Below are positions 38,699 to 46,992 of a stretch of DNA of 64,000 nt, piece after piece. The stretch spans positions 34,101 to 98,100 of the forward strand of contig CANLSH010000012.1 in assembly GCA_947493705.1 (NCBI GenBank). The letters are read 5' to 3'. Under the pieces are notes generated by a model, which saw nothing but the letters and a program-made list of their open reading frames with translations, was not told the DNA's origin and did no database searches. Each line of letters opens with the position of its first letter. Position 1 is the first letter of the stretch. The translations under genes were made by a program, and so were the position numbers. Origin of the DNA: an uncultured Arachnia sp. GTDB taxonomy: Bacteria > Actinomycetota > Actinomycetes > Propionibacteriales > Propionibacteriaceae.

Positions 38699-38730
38699 CG
38701 CCCCGCCAAGCCAAGGCTGACGGGGCGGTT
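38696..38730. terminator. Second hairpin at the transcarboxylase 3' end
   Basis: AACCGCCCCG/CGGGGCGGTT, 10-bp stem with an inner AGCC/GGCT pairing. It overlaps the end of the 19-bp hairpin by three bases, so the two structures compete. It lies 15 bases past the 1.3S gene stop on the minus strand. Confidence 0.75.
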
Positions 38731-38744
38731 CGCGCACTCGGGTG

Positions 38745-39101
38745 TCAGAGCTCGATGAGCGCCTGACCGCCCTGGACCGGGTCACCGGCAGCCACCAGCA
38801 CGGCGGAGACTTTACCGGCGGCGGGAGCAGTGATCTCGGTCTCCATTTTCATGGCCTCAAGCACCATCAGGACCTGTCCTGCTTCAATGTCATCGCCTTC
38901 AGCCACATCGATGCGTGCGACGGAGCCCGCCAGCGGCGCGACGACGGCGTTGGAGCTGACAGCGCTCACGGATGCGGTGGTGGGCACGGCATGGCTGCCG
39001 GTCCCCCCGATGATGATGGGGCCGAGTCCCTGGCGTTCCTCCTCCTCCACCTCCACGTCTATTTCGTACTCCGTCTCATTGACGGTCACCTTCAACTTCA
39101 T
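38745..39101 (-). CDS. Methylmalonyl-CoA carboxyltransferase 1.3S biotin carrier subunit
   Basis: 118-aa biotin carboxyl carrier. After a 50-residue N-terminal segment needed for 5S/12S assembly and a GTGSHAVPTT linker, the biotinyl domain shows VVAPLAGSV and EAMKMETEI, with biotin on K85. It shuttles CO2 between oxaloacetate (5S) and propionyl-CoA/methylmalonyl-CoA (12S). Last gene of the operon. AGGAGAATCTC precedes the ATG. Confidence 0.95.
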   Translation of the reverse strand: MKLKVTVNETEYEIDVEVEEEERQGLGPIIIGGTGSHAVPTTASVSAVSSNAVVAPLAGSVARIDVAEGDDIEAGQVLMVLEAMKMETEITAPAAGKVSAVLVAAGDPVQGGQALIEL

Positions 39102-39122
39102 GAGATTCTCCTGGCTTGATGA

Positions 39123-39386
39123 TCAGCGGGAATGGGGGACGGAGCGATCGTGGACGCGCCCACGGGTGGCAGCGGCCCAACGGGTCTGGGACCCATATCG
39201 GATGGCCTTCACCTTTGCCTTGTGGCCGAAGTACGCGGCCACGGCGGCTCCGATGAGAACGAGATCCGTCTGCGGCACCGTGTCGTGATGGCCCTCAAGC
39301 CCATCGACGCGCGCCTGCAGGGCTTCCATCTGCTCGGTCAACCGGGCGATGGTGGACAGGAGTTCTTCATGTGACATGTCGTTCAT
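39123..39386 (-). CDS. Small transcarboxylase-operon protein
   Basis: 87-aa protein lying between the 12S and 1.3S genes with 21-base gaps on each side. Residues 5-30 form a heptad-like helix (LLSTIARLTEQMEALQARVDGLE). The middle LVLIGAAVAAYFGHKAKVKAIRYG resembles the short C-terminal motif of small subunits of biotin-dependent decarboxylases and carboxylases (an AAVAAYLG...R-I-R pattern). The tail is basic. A scaffold or epsilon-like subunit is inferred. I do not know a characterised homologue. AAGGAAGG lies before the ATG. Confidence 0.72.
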   Translation of the reverse strand: MNDMSHEELLSTIARLTEQMEALQARVDGLEGHHDTVPQTDLVLIGAAVAAYFGHKAKVKAIRYGSQTRWAAATRGRVHDRSVPHSR

Positions 39387-39407
39387 GGTTACACCTTCCT
39401 TCGGCGA

Positions 39408-40964
39408 TCAGGCCGGGCCGAGGCCGTGCTTCTTCGCCGGGCGGATCTCGCGCTTCCCGACGAGCAGCTCCAGAGCCATGGCGATCTCACGACGGGTGTC
39501 AGCGGGATCGATGATGTCATCCACGAGTCCGCGGCTCGCAGCCATGTACGGCGTGGAAAACGTCTCGCGATACTCCTCCACCAGTTCAGCGCGACGTGCA
39601 TCCTTGTCCTCAGCTGCCTCGATCTCGCGGCGGAACACCACGCCGGCGGCACCCTCGGCCCCCATGACGGCGATCTCAGCGGTGGGCCAGGCAAACACCT
39701 TGTCCGCACCGAGATCCTTGGAACACATGGCCAGGTAGGCGCCGCCGTAGGCCTTGCGGAGCACGACGGTGATCTTCGGGACTGTTGCTGCCGAGTAGGC
39801 GTACAACATCTTGGCGCCGTGGCGGATGATGCCGTTGTGTTCCTGTGCCACGCCGGGGAGGAATCCGGGGACATCGACGAGGTTGACCAGCGGGATGTTG
39901 AAGGCATTGCAGAACCGGACGAACTTCGACGCCTTGTCCGAGGAATCAATGTCGAGCACGCCGGACATGACGCTCGGCTGATTGGCGATGAGACCGATGG
40001 TACGGCCCGCAACACGCGCAAAGCCCACCACAATGTTACGGGCCCATCCCGCCTGAACTTCCAGGAAGTCCTGGTGGTCAACGATTTCGGCGATCACCTC
40101 ACGCACGTCGTAGCCCTTGTTGCCCTGGGCCGGAATGATGTCGCGCAGTTTCGTGTTGGGTTCCACCACGAAATCGGGATCGACGATCGGAGCATCCTCG
40201 GTGTTGTTCTGCGGCAGGAAGCTGAGCAGTTTCTTGGCGATCAGGATGGCCTGCTCGTCGTCGTCGGCCACGAAGTGCACCACACCGGAGCGGCCCATGT
40301 GGGCATCAGCGCCGCCGAGGTCGTCCTGAGTGACCTCCTCGCCGGTTACCTGCTTGATCACGCCGGGGCCCGTGATGAACATGTGGGCCTTGCGTGTCTG
40401 GATGATGAAGTCCGTCAGCGCCGGGGAGTAGGCCGCCCCGCCCGCGCAGGGGCCCGCAATGATGGAGATCTGCGGTACGGCGCCGGAAAGCAGAACGTTG
40501 GCGTAGAAGACCTTGCCGTAGCCGGACAGTGAGTCAATGCCCTCCTGGACCCGGGCACCACCGGAGTCATTGATGAAGACAAAGGGGGTGCCTGTCTGCA
40601 GCGATGCCTTGAGTGTCTCGGTGACCTTGATGGAATGCGCCTCGCCGGCGGAACCACCCATGACGGTGAAGTCCTGGGAGGCGATGTGAACGGGACGGCC
40701 GAACACGGAGCCCGAGCCGGTGATCACGCCGTCGGCGGGCATGTCTGCCTTGTCCATTCCGAACGTGGTGGTGCGATTGCGACGGAAGGCTCCAGTCTCC
40801 TGGAAGGTCTCCGGGTCAATCAGGGCGGCGACGCGGTCACGGGCGGTCATCTTGCCCCTGGCGCGCTGCTTCTCCAGCTTGTCCTCACCACCGCCGGAGT
40901 TGACCTTGGTGCGGGCCTCCTCCAACTGCTTGAGACGCTCGGCCATTGTGTGTTGCTTGCTCAT
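39408..40964 (-). CDS. Methylmalonyl-CoA carboxyltransferase 12S subunit
   Basis: 518-aa acyl-CoA carboxyltransferase beta subunit that moves carboxyl between methylmalonyl-CoA and biotin. Two crotonase-fold halves carry the oxyanion-hole glycines (SGGARVQEGIDSLSGYGKVF; GPCAGGAAYSPAL in the first, AYGGAYLAM in the second). FGMDKADMPADGV and the C-terminal PAKKHGLGPA closely follow the Propionibacterium protein as I recall it. The ATG at 40964 has GGGA six bases upstream. An ATG at 40976 sits directly on GAGGA and is less likely. Confidence 0.95.
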   Translation of the reverse strand: MSKQHTMAERLKQLEEARTKVNSGGGEDKLEKQRARGKMTARDRVAALIDPETFQETGAFRRNRTTTFGMDKADMPADGVITGSGSVFGRPVHIASQDFTVMGGSAGEAHSIKVTETLKASLQTGTPFVFINDSGGARVQEGIDSLSGYGKVFYANVLLSGAVPQISIIAGPCAGGAAYSPALTDFIIQTRKAHMFITGPGVIKQVTGEEVTQDDLGGADAHMGRSGVVHFVADDDEQAILIAKKLLSFLPQNNTEDAPIVDPDFVVEPNTKLRDIIPAQGNKGYDVREVIAEIVDHQDFLEVQAGWARNIVVGFARVAGRTIGLIANQPSVMSGVLDIDSSDKASKFVRFCNAFNIPLVNLVDVPGFLPGVAQEHNGIIRHGAKMLYAYSAATVPKITVVLRKAYGGAYLAMCSKDLGADKVFAWPTAEIAVMGAEGAAGVVFRREIEAAEDKDARRAELVEEYRETFSTPYMAASRGLVDDIIDPADTRREIAMALELLVGKREIRPAKKHGLGPA

Positions 40965-40979
40965 GAAATTTCCCATTCC

Positions 40980-42473
40980 TCAGACTGGCTCGACGGAAAC
41001 GCTGTGCGACCGGCCGCTGACAGTGACGTTGTATCTGGCCGGACCCTGAATGCCCTTGGACTTGGCGTTTGCGGCAGCCTTCTCGGTTGCCAACTGCTCC
41101 GCCGTCTTGCCGACATTCTTGGGCCCCTGCGGGCGCTCCTTGAAGAACTTGGGCGCGACCCCGGGGAACATCGCGTTGGTCAACACGTCCTCCTCTGTCC
41201 CGTTGTATCCCTCAAGTGCTTCGGCCTGGGCCTCGAGCTCCTCCCATTCGGGCTTCAGAAGATCAGCGGGGCGCACCTCGATGGGGTCCTTCTTCGCCTG
41301 CGCCTTGGCCATCTCGACGATCTCGGGATCGCGCTGCCCCGGGCAGGTGCCGTAGTAGCCGAGCATCAAGTCAGCGAACTCGCCGGTCATGACCTTGTAG
41401 CGCCCCATGAGGACGTTGAACACGGCTTGCGTGCCCACGATCTGCGACGAAGGGGTCACCAGCGGCGGATGCCCGGCGTCGGCCTTCACCCGCGGCACCT
41501 CTTCCATGACCTCACGGATGCGATCGCCCGCGCCCTGAGCCTTCAGCTGGCCCTCCATGTTGGACAGCATGCCGCCGGGGATCTGGCTGAGGAAGATGTT
41601 GGTGTCCACCAGGGTGGCGGACTCGAACTCGGCGTATTTGGGGCGGATGCCTGCGAAATGATCACGAATGCTCAGCAGACGATCCATGTCCAGATCGGTC
41701 GTGTACTCGGTGCCTTCCAGCATCGACACGAGCGACTCGGTGGGGTTGTGTCCCGGGCCGAGTGACATCGACGAGATGGCGGTGTCGACCACGTCGGCGC
41801 CAGCCTCGATGGCTTTCATGAGGCTCACCAGCGTGACACCGGTGGTGGCGTGGCAGTGAACGTTGATCTGGACGTCACCGTAGGTGTCCTTGATGCCACG
41901 CACGATGTCGTATGCAGGCTGGGGGGTGAGCAGCGCCGCCATGTCCTTGAGACAGATGGATTCGGCGCCCATGTCGAGTAGTTGACCGGCACGCTTGATG
42001 AACACCTCCGGCGTGTGGACCGGGGAGACGGTGTAGCAGATGGTGCCCTGGGCGTGTTTGCCCACCTTCTTGACCGCAGCCATGGCGCGGGCCATGTTGC
42101 GGGGGTCGTTCAGGGCGTCGAAGACACGGAAGACATCCATGCCGTTCTCCGCGGACTTCTCGACGAATTCGTCGACGACCATGTCCTCGTAGTGGCGGTA
42201 GCCCAGCAGGTTCTGGCCGCGCAGCAGCATCTGCAGTCGCGAGTTGGGCATCAGTTTGCGGAAGGTGCGCAGCCGTTCCCAGGGATCCTCGTTGAGGAAC
42301 CGGATGCAGGCGTCGAACGTGGCACCTCCCCAGCACTCAACCGACCAGTAGCCGGCCTTGTCGATGTCCTCGCATGCATCGACCATGTCTTCCATGGCCA
42401 TGCGAGTGGCCATCAGGCTCTGGTGGGCGTCGCGGAGAGCGAGCTCGGTGACGCCGATCTTTCGTGGACTCAT
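40980..42473 (-). CDS. Methylmalonyl-CoA carboxyltransferase 5S subunit
   Basis: 497-aa oxaloacetate-side carboxyltransferase with a DRE-TIM barrel. TELALRDAHQSL (metal Asp), LLRGQNLLGYRHY, the carboxylated lysine K176 in CLKDMAALL, and the HxH metal motif in NVHCHATTG are all present. The C-terminal biotin-interacting domain is complete. Together with 12S and 1.3S it couples oxaloacetate decarboxylation to propionyl-CoA carboxylation in the Wood-Werkman cycle. First gene of the operon. MSPRKIG at 42473 is the family start, with GGGA close upstream. Confidence 0.95.
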   Translation of the reverse strand: MSPRKIGVTELALRDAHQSLMATRMAMEDMVDACEDIDKAGYWSVECWGGATFDACIRFLNEDPWERLRTFRKLMPNSRLQMLLRGQNLLGYRHYEDMVVDEFVEKSAENGMDVFRVFDALNDPRNMARAMAAVKKVGKHAQGTICYTVSPVHTPEVFIKRAGQLLDMGAESICLKDMAALLTPQPAYDIVRGIKDTYGDVQINVHCHATTGVTLVSLMKAIEAGADVVDTAISSMSLGPGHNPTESLVSMLEGTEYTTDLDMDRLLSIRDHFAGIRPKYAEFESATLVDTNIFLSQIPGGMLSNMEGQLKAQGAGDRIREVMEEVPRVKADAGHPPLVTPSSQIVGTQAVFNVLMGRYKVMTGEFADLMLGYYGTCPGQRDPEIVEMAKAQAKKDPIEVRPADLLKPEWEELEAQAEALEGYNGTEEDVLTNAMFPGVAPKFFKERPQGPKNVGKTAEQLATEKAAANAKSKGIQGPARYNVTVSGRSHSVSVEPV

Positions 42474-42628
42474 GGTTCCCATCAAACCATGCGGCGCCCG
42501 GCTGAGATGAGGCGCCCCCTCTTAAATCGGGCCTCGTGGGCCAGCCCGGCCAGCCCGTCGAGTGGCTGTAGGGTGTGGGCTTCCAACGACTTTTCTTCGA
42601 GGTCCTCCGCGTGAAAATTCCAGCCCTG

Positions 42629-44049
42629 TCAGGCGGACAGAAGCCAGTTCACGGCTTGCCGCGCTGTCCAGCCACCTGGATGCATGGCGACGAGTGTCTC
42701 AGCGCCGGTGAGGTCCTGCCCCAGGGTGACGGCCGGTTCCTCCTGATAGCCGTCCCGACGCAGTTGTCCCAGGCCGACGTTGGCCATCAGTGCGTTGCAG
42801 AGGCACGTGCGACCGACTGTGTCCTCCGCGTCGCCACCCTTGCGGCGGTACATGTGGGCGGGCTCGGAGGGACACCTGTAGGAGATCGACGCGTCCGGAC
42901 GCTCGACAGGTTGACGCAGGTATCCGAGGTCACAGATTCGTCCCCTGGCCGCTTTTCTGCCCTCATCCGAGAGTGTCTCCGCCAGCTCGGCAACCTTGAA
43001 GGGGAAGCCTGTGGGTGATGCACGCGGGTCGTTGCGCACTGACAACTTCCCGTTGGCAAGTTGCGATACGAGACGGGATCGCAACGTCGGTTTCAGGCCC
43101 GACTCCTGCGCCAGCGCGAAGAGCGTCCCTGTCTGTATGCCGACGGCTCCGGCGGCTCGCGCCTGAGCCACCTTCTCCGGGGAGGCGTAGCCGCCGGCCA
43201 GCCAGAAGGGCAGCCCAACGCTGGCAATCCTGGCGAGATCCGCATCGTCGCGTGGTCCGTACACGGGTTCGCCGGCCTCGTCCAGGACCTGCTTCCCCCG
43301 TGGCGGGGAGCTGTGTCCGCCCGCGCGCGGGCCCTCGACGATGAAACCGTCGGGGCGGATCTCGGGATCGCGGTTGAGGTAGTCGGCCAGCACATGCACC
43401 GACACGATCGCGAGGAAGTGGGGTCGACTCAGTACCGGCAGTTCGGCCCCAAATGGTCCACGGGATCCAACCTTGCCCGGTGAACCCTGGTAGCGGCCGC
43501 CACGTCGATCGTGAGTTCGCCAGTGCGACCGGCGGCAAACTCGGTCAGCAGACGAGGGATCTCGCGTGGAACGCCAGCGCCCATGATGACGTAATCCACG
43601 CCGGCCAGCATTGCGCCGAGAATTGCCGAGAGATTGGCCGTCTGCACCTTCTCCAACATGTTGATACCGATCACGCCGCCGTGGCCCTCCTTGGCCAACC
43701 ACACCTCCGAGAAGTTCCCCACCAGACTCAGCTCGATGGCGTCACGCCCGGGATCGATGGTCAGCGTGGGATGCGGACGGTACGGCCGGTCCGCCGGACG
43801 CCCTCCGTCGATGAAATATGTGTCGAGCACACGGGCCGCCATGGCCGGGGAGGGGAAGTGTGAGAGGGCGCGTCGGCGATGCCCGCCGGGATCGCCATCC
43901 TGCAGAACACGCGCCAGCACCCCGTCCAGTGCAGTGCCGGAGACCACACCGAGCTCATCGCAGAGTGAGACCTCGCGAGCCAGTTGCCAGGACGACACGG
44001 CGATACCCATGCCACCCTGGATCACCGTTGGGGGGTGTGTGATTCTCAC
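42629..44049 (-). pseudogene. Nitronate monooxygenase-like gene with a frameshift
   Basis: FMN-dependent NAD(P)H:flavin oxidoreductase of the 2-nitropropane dioxygenase family, split into two frames. Residues 1-206 (GTG 44049) contain VIQGGMGIAVS, VGNFSEVWLAKEGHGG and MGAGVPREIP, then stop at 43429. The -1 frame resumes with PVLSRPHFLAIVSVHVLADYL, GFIVEGPRAGGH and PFWLAGGYASPEKVAQA through to 42629. One extra G in the GGGG run near 43447-43450 would restore a single 473-aa protein. Either a real pseudogene or a homopolymer sequencing error. GAGG lies six bases before the start. Confidence 0.85.
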
Positions 44050-44081
44050 GTGGGACCTCTTCCTGGTGTGGCTACACGCAA

Positions 44082-44112
44082 CCTACGCTGCCGTAACCTA
44101 CGGTAGCGTAGG
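44082..44112. promoter_or_regulatory. TetR-type operator upstream of the nitronate monooxygenase gene
   Basis: CCTACGCTGCCGTA-N3-TACGGTAGCGTAGG, 13 of 14 arm positions pair. It contains the shorter palindrome CCTACG-N4-CGTAGG (44097-44112). The rest of 44050-44230 contains no gene that I can support. Confidence 0.7.
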
Positions 44113-44230
44113 CAACTTTTCATCCTTCAGCCACCCCAGGGGAAGGGGACCGCGGACGACGACTGCGCTGCTTACACCCGAATGTCGTCGGAACCTCTCG
44201 AGCCACCTCACATCGTCGAGCATCCAAGGT

Positions 44231-45838
44231 TCAGCGCCCAGCCAGCAGCGCCTCCTCTGCGGCCTTGGTCCAGACGCCGTCCTTCAGCTCGGCGGCCACG
44301 TGGGGTAGTTCTTCGGCCATGTCCACCAACCGTGTCAGCGGTAGGTCGTGCAGCATGGGATACACCATGATCTTTCCGCCCGCAGTGCGGTTGACCACGG
44401 CGTCGATGGCGTCGCTGAATCCAGCCATACCGGTGACGGCATCCAGCGAGATGTGGGTGTCGATGATGCCTTTCTCGATCTTGTCCAGGACGGTGCGCAT
44501 GTCGGAGACATCCGAGCCGGAGGTGCCCAGCATGAAGATTCTTCGCTCGATGATGCCCTGGAGATCGAAGTCTCCCAGGGTGCCCGCAGGAATCCCGGCG
44601 AAGGCATTGATGATGGCGCCCTCAGCCGCGATGTCGACGGCCTGTGCCACGAGTTCCGCGACCGGTACCATGCAGTTGATGTGGGTGTAGCCACCCTGCA
44701 ACTCGGTGGAGCCGGTGTTGATGATCTCCAGCGGGATCCCACGCTCCTTCGCGACGGGGCCGACGATCCTAGAGAGATGGTGCAGTCGCTCATCGCTGAG
44801 ATCCGTTCCAGCGACGGAGATGTCCGCGACGTCGGAGGTCAGGGCGCGCATGGTGTGCATCTGTCCCATGGGACCGGCGGCGCCGATGATGGCCACCTTG
44901 TCCCCCTCACGGAGCTCGCCTGTGGCGGGGATCCACGCGTACCCGTCAGCAGGGTTGTCCCCTGTGGTTCCGCAGAACCGGATGAAGTCGTAGTGCACGC
45001 GCCCAATGTCGAGGGCCACCTTGCGCTGCAGCTCTTCGCCCTCCAGCACCACGCACAACACAGCGCGCGTGCTCAGCAGGGCAGCGAGTGCTTCGACGAC
45101 GTCAGCATCAGCGCCGTAGTAGATGATGTCGTCGAAGACCTGGCCCTCCATCGCGGCGATCGCGTCGGAAGTCACCGTCACGATCTCACCCGGGGCGTTG
45201 TCCTTGATCAGTTCCTCCAGCCCGATGTTTCCGCCATCGGAGATCACCAGCAGCCGACCACCCTCGGCAACGTGGTTGCGCTCCTGCCAGGCGTAGGAGC
45301 CCTCCACCGTTGCCCATGGCTCAATCAGCCCCACCGCCGCGGCCGACGGACCGTCGGAGACGTGGATCAGGAACTCCTCCCCATCGGGGGACACGACGCA
45401 GCGCTCATCGATGACGACGAACTCCTGCAATGCCCCTTCGAAGTTGTAGCCGAACGCACCGTTGGACTTGGGGGTGCGCAGATGCTTCCAGTCGGCCTGG
45501 ACCAGCACCCGGTCGCCCTCCTTGAATTTGGTCACCTTCTCCCCCACCTCAACAATCCGACCGACGGGCTCGTGGCCCGGCACCGTCGCGGCTGCTCCCG
45601 GCTTGTAGCCGGGGATCTCCTCCAGAGCGGCGGGATCGATGCCGCTGACCACTTCTGCCTTGCGGGGGTGAGAATCGAAGGCGTTCAACAACTTGGTGTC
45701 GCTGAAACAGATGCCGCAGGCTTCCACCTGAAGCATCATCTGGTGGGGTCCCACCGGGTCCACCGGCTTGGAGTCGTTGTGGACGATCTCCCCCACCCCT
45801 GTGAACTGGATGGCGTGCTGGGTTTTCGTGTCACTCAT
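44231..45838 (-). CDS. Zinc-binding alcohol dehydrogenase family protein
   Basis: 535-aa medium-chain dehydrogenase, clearly longer than the usual 340-380 aa. The GroES-like catalytic domain has Cys in CGICFSDTK and GHE in VPGHEPVGRIVEVG. The structural-zinc four-Cys lobe is absent. The Rossmann part shows IIGAAGPMGQMHTM at about residue 325, with an additional domain between (about 170-300). Longer members of this kind are annotated as sorbose-1-phosphate reductase or polyol-phosphate dehydrogenase-like. Last gene of the DeoR-led operon. AAGGA lies eight to nine bases before the ATG. Confidence 0.82.
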   Translation of the reverse strand: MSDTKTQHAIQFTGVGEIVHNDSKPVDPVGPHQMMLQVEACGICFSDTKLLNAFDSHPRKAEVVSGIDPAALEEIPGYKPGAAATVPGHEPVGRIVEVGEKVTKFKEGDRVLVQADWKHLRTPKSNGAFGYNFEGALQEFVVIDERCVVSPDGEEFLIHVSDGPSAAAVGLIEPWATVEGSYAWQERNHVAEGGRLLVISDGGNIGLEELIKDNAPGEIVTVTSDAIAAMEGQVFDDIIYYGADADVVEALAALLSTRAVLCVVLEGEELQRKVALDIGRVHYDFIRFCGTTGDNPADGYAWIPATGELREGDKVAIIGAAGPMGQMHTMRALTSDVADISVAGTDLSDERLHHLSRIVGPVAKERGIPLEIINTGSTELQGGYTHINCMVPVAELVAQAVDIAAEGAIINAFAGIPAGTLGDFDLQGIIERRIFMLGTSGSDVSDMRTVLDKIEKGIIDTHISLDAVTGMAGFSDAIDAVVNRTAGGKIMVYPMLHDLPLTRLVDMAEELPHVAAELKDGVWTKAAEEALLAGR

Positions 45839-45876
45839 GTCAGTATTTCCTTCTTCTCGGTAGTTCGTGATTGCGA

Positions 45877-46992
45877 TCAACTGCTGAGCATGACCTGACC
45901 ACCCGTGACCGGTAGTGCCTGACCGGTCTCGTAGGCCTGTTCGACGATGTAGTAGAGGGCGCGCATGACATCGGCTTCCAGGGCGCCGCGGCCCATTGGA
46001 ACTTTCGCCTCGTAGGCGGCCTTGACCTCTTCCACGGTGGTTGCTCCGGGGATCTTGCCGGAGTTCAGGTACTGGACGAAAAGCCCGTTCTCAGGATCGG
46101 ACCAGAGTGGGCCGTCGAAGAAGTTGCCGGGGCAGATGGCGTTGACCTTGACGCGGTAGTCCACCAGTTCCAGGGCGAAGCTCTGCACCAGTCCGATGCC
46201 TCCGAACTTGCTGCCGGCGTAGGCGGCGTTGCGGTTGGAGCCCACCAGGCCGGATTTTGAGTTGATCTGAATGATGTCGGTGGACCACTGGGGTGCGGCG
46301 GTGTTCTGCAGCCGCAGGAGGCGGCCCAGATGCTTGGTGATCAGGAAGAACGCCGTGTAGTTGACGTCGGTGCTGAGCGCGAAGGCCGCCAGGTCCTGCT
46401 CCAGGACAGAGCCGGCACGGGCGATGCCAGCGTTGGAGACGACGAGGTCGATGCCCCCGCAGGTGCTGGCGATGGTGGACGCGAGCGCTGCGACGGAGTC
46501 CTCATCGGAGACGTTGCACTCCACGGCGGTGGCCCGCTCCCCCAGTTCGTCGGAAAGCGCCGTCGCGCCGGTCAGGTTGAGATCAGCGATGAACACCCAG
46601 GCGCCGGATGCGTGCAGTGCCCGGACGATTCCCTCACCGAAGCCCTGCGCCCCGCCCGTGACCAGAGCGATCCGACCGGCCACCACGCCCGCTCTCGTCG
46701 CCGCCAGACCCGCAGCGGTGTCCCGTGGATCGGGCACGGCGACGGCGCCGGGCAGGTGATGGGCGGTCACGGTGGCCCGGTCCTCGCCGCTCGTCAGAGC
46801 GATCGTGGCCGGGAGGTGCATGTCTGCGGGGAGGGCATTGGCCAGTAGTTCGGCTGCATCGGGGGCGTCGTCGACGTCCATGTCGATGGTGATCGACGGC
46901 TCCGCCTCGCTGGGTGTCAGCACCACGGGCATCGCGTAGGTGTCCAGCAGGACACCGCGCAGTACCACCAGCAGGTCAGTGATCTTCATCAT
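45877..46992 (-). CDS. SDR oxidoreductase, sorbitol-6-phosphate dehydrogenase-like
   Basis: 371-aa short-chain dehydrogenase with an extra N-terminal domain of about 100 residues (two beta-rich acidic segments, no motif recognised). The SDR part has VTGGAQGFGEGI (TGxxxGxG), VSNAGIA, Ser in INSKSG and YAGSK (YxxxK). The C-terminus (CPGNFFDGPLW, GQALPVTGGQVMLSS) is typical of the sorbitol-6-phosphate 2-dehydrogenase-like branch. Overlaps the PHP gene by ATGA and precedes the zinc dehydrogenase by 38 bases. AGGAG supports the start. Confidence 0.85.
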   Translation of the reverse strand: MMKITDLLVVLRGVLLDTYAMPVVLTPSEAEPSITIDMDVDDAPDAAELLANALPADMHLPATIALTSGEDRATVTAHHLPGAVAVPDPRDTAAGLAATRAGVVAGRIALVTGGAQGFGEGIVRALHASGAWVFIADLNLTGATALSDELGERATAVECNVSDEDSVAALASTIASTCGGIDLVVSNAGIARAGSVLEQDLAAFALSTDVNYTAFFLITKHLGRLLRLQNTAAPQWSTDIIQINSKSGLVGSNRNAAYAGSKFGGIGLVQSFALELVDYRVKVNAICPGNFFDGPLWSDPENGLFVQYLNSGKIPGATTVEEVKAAYEAKVPMGRGALEADVMRALYYIVEQAYETGQALPVTGGQVMLSS

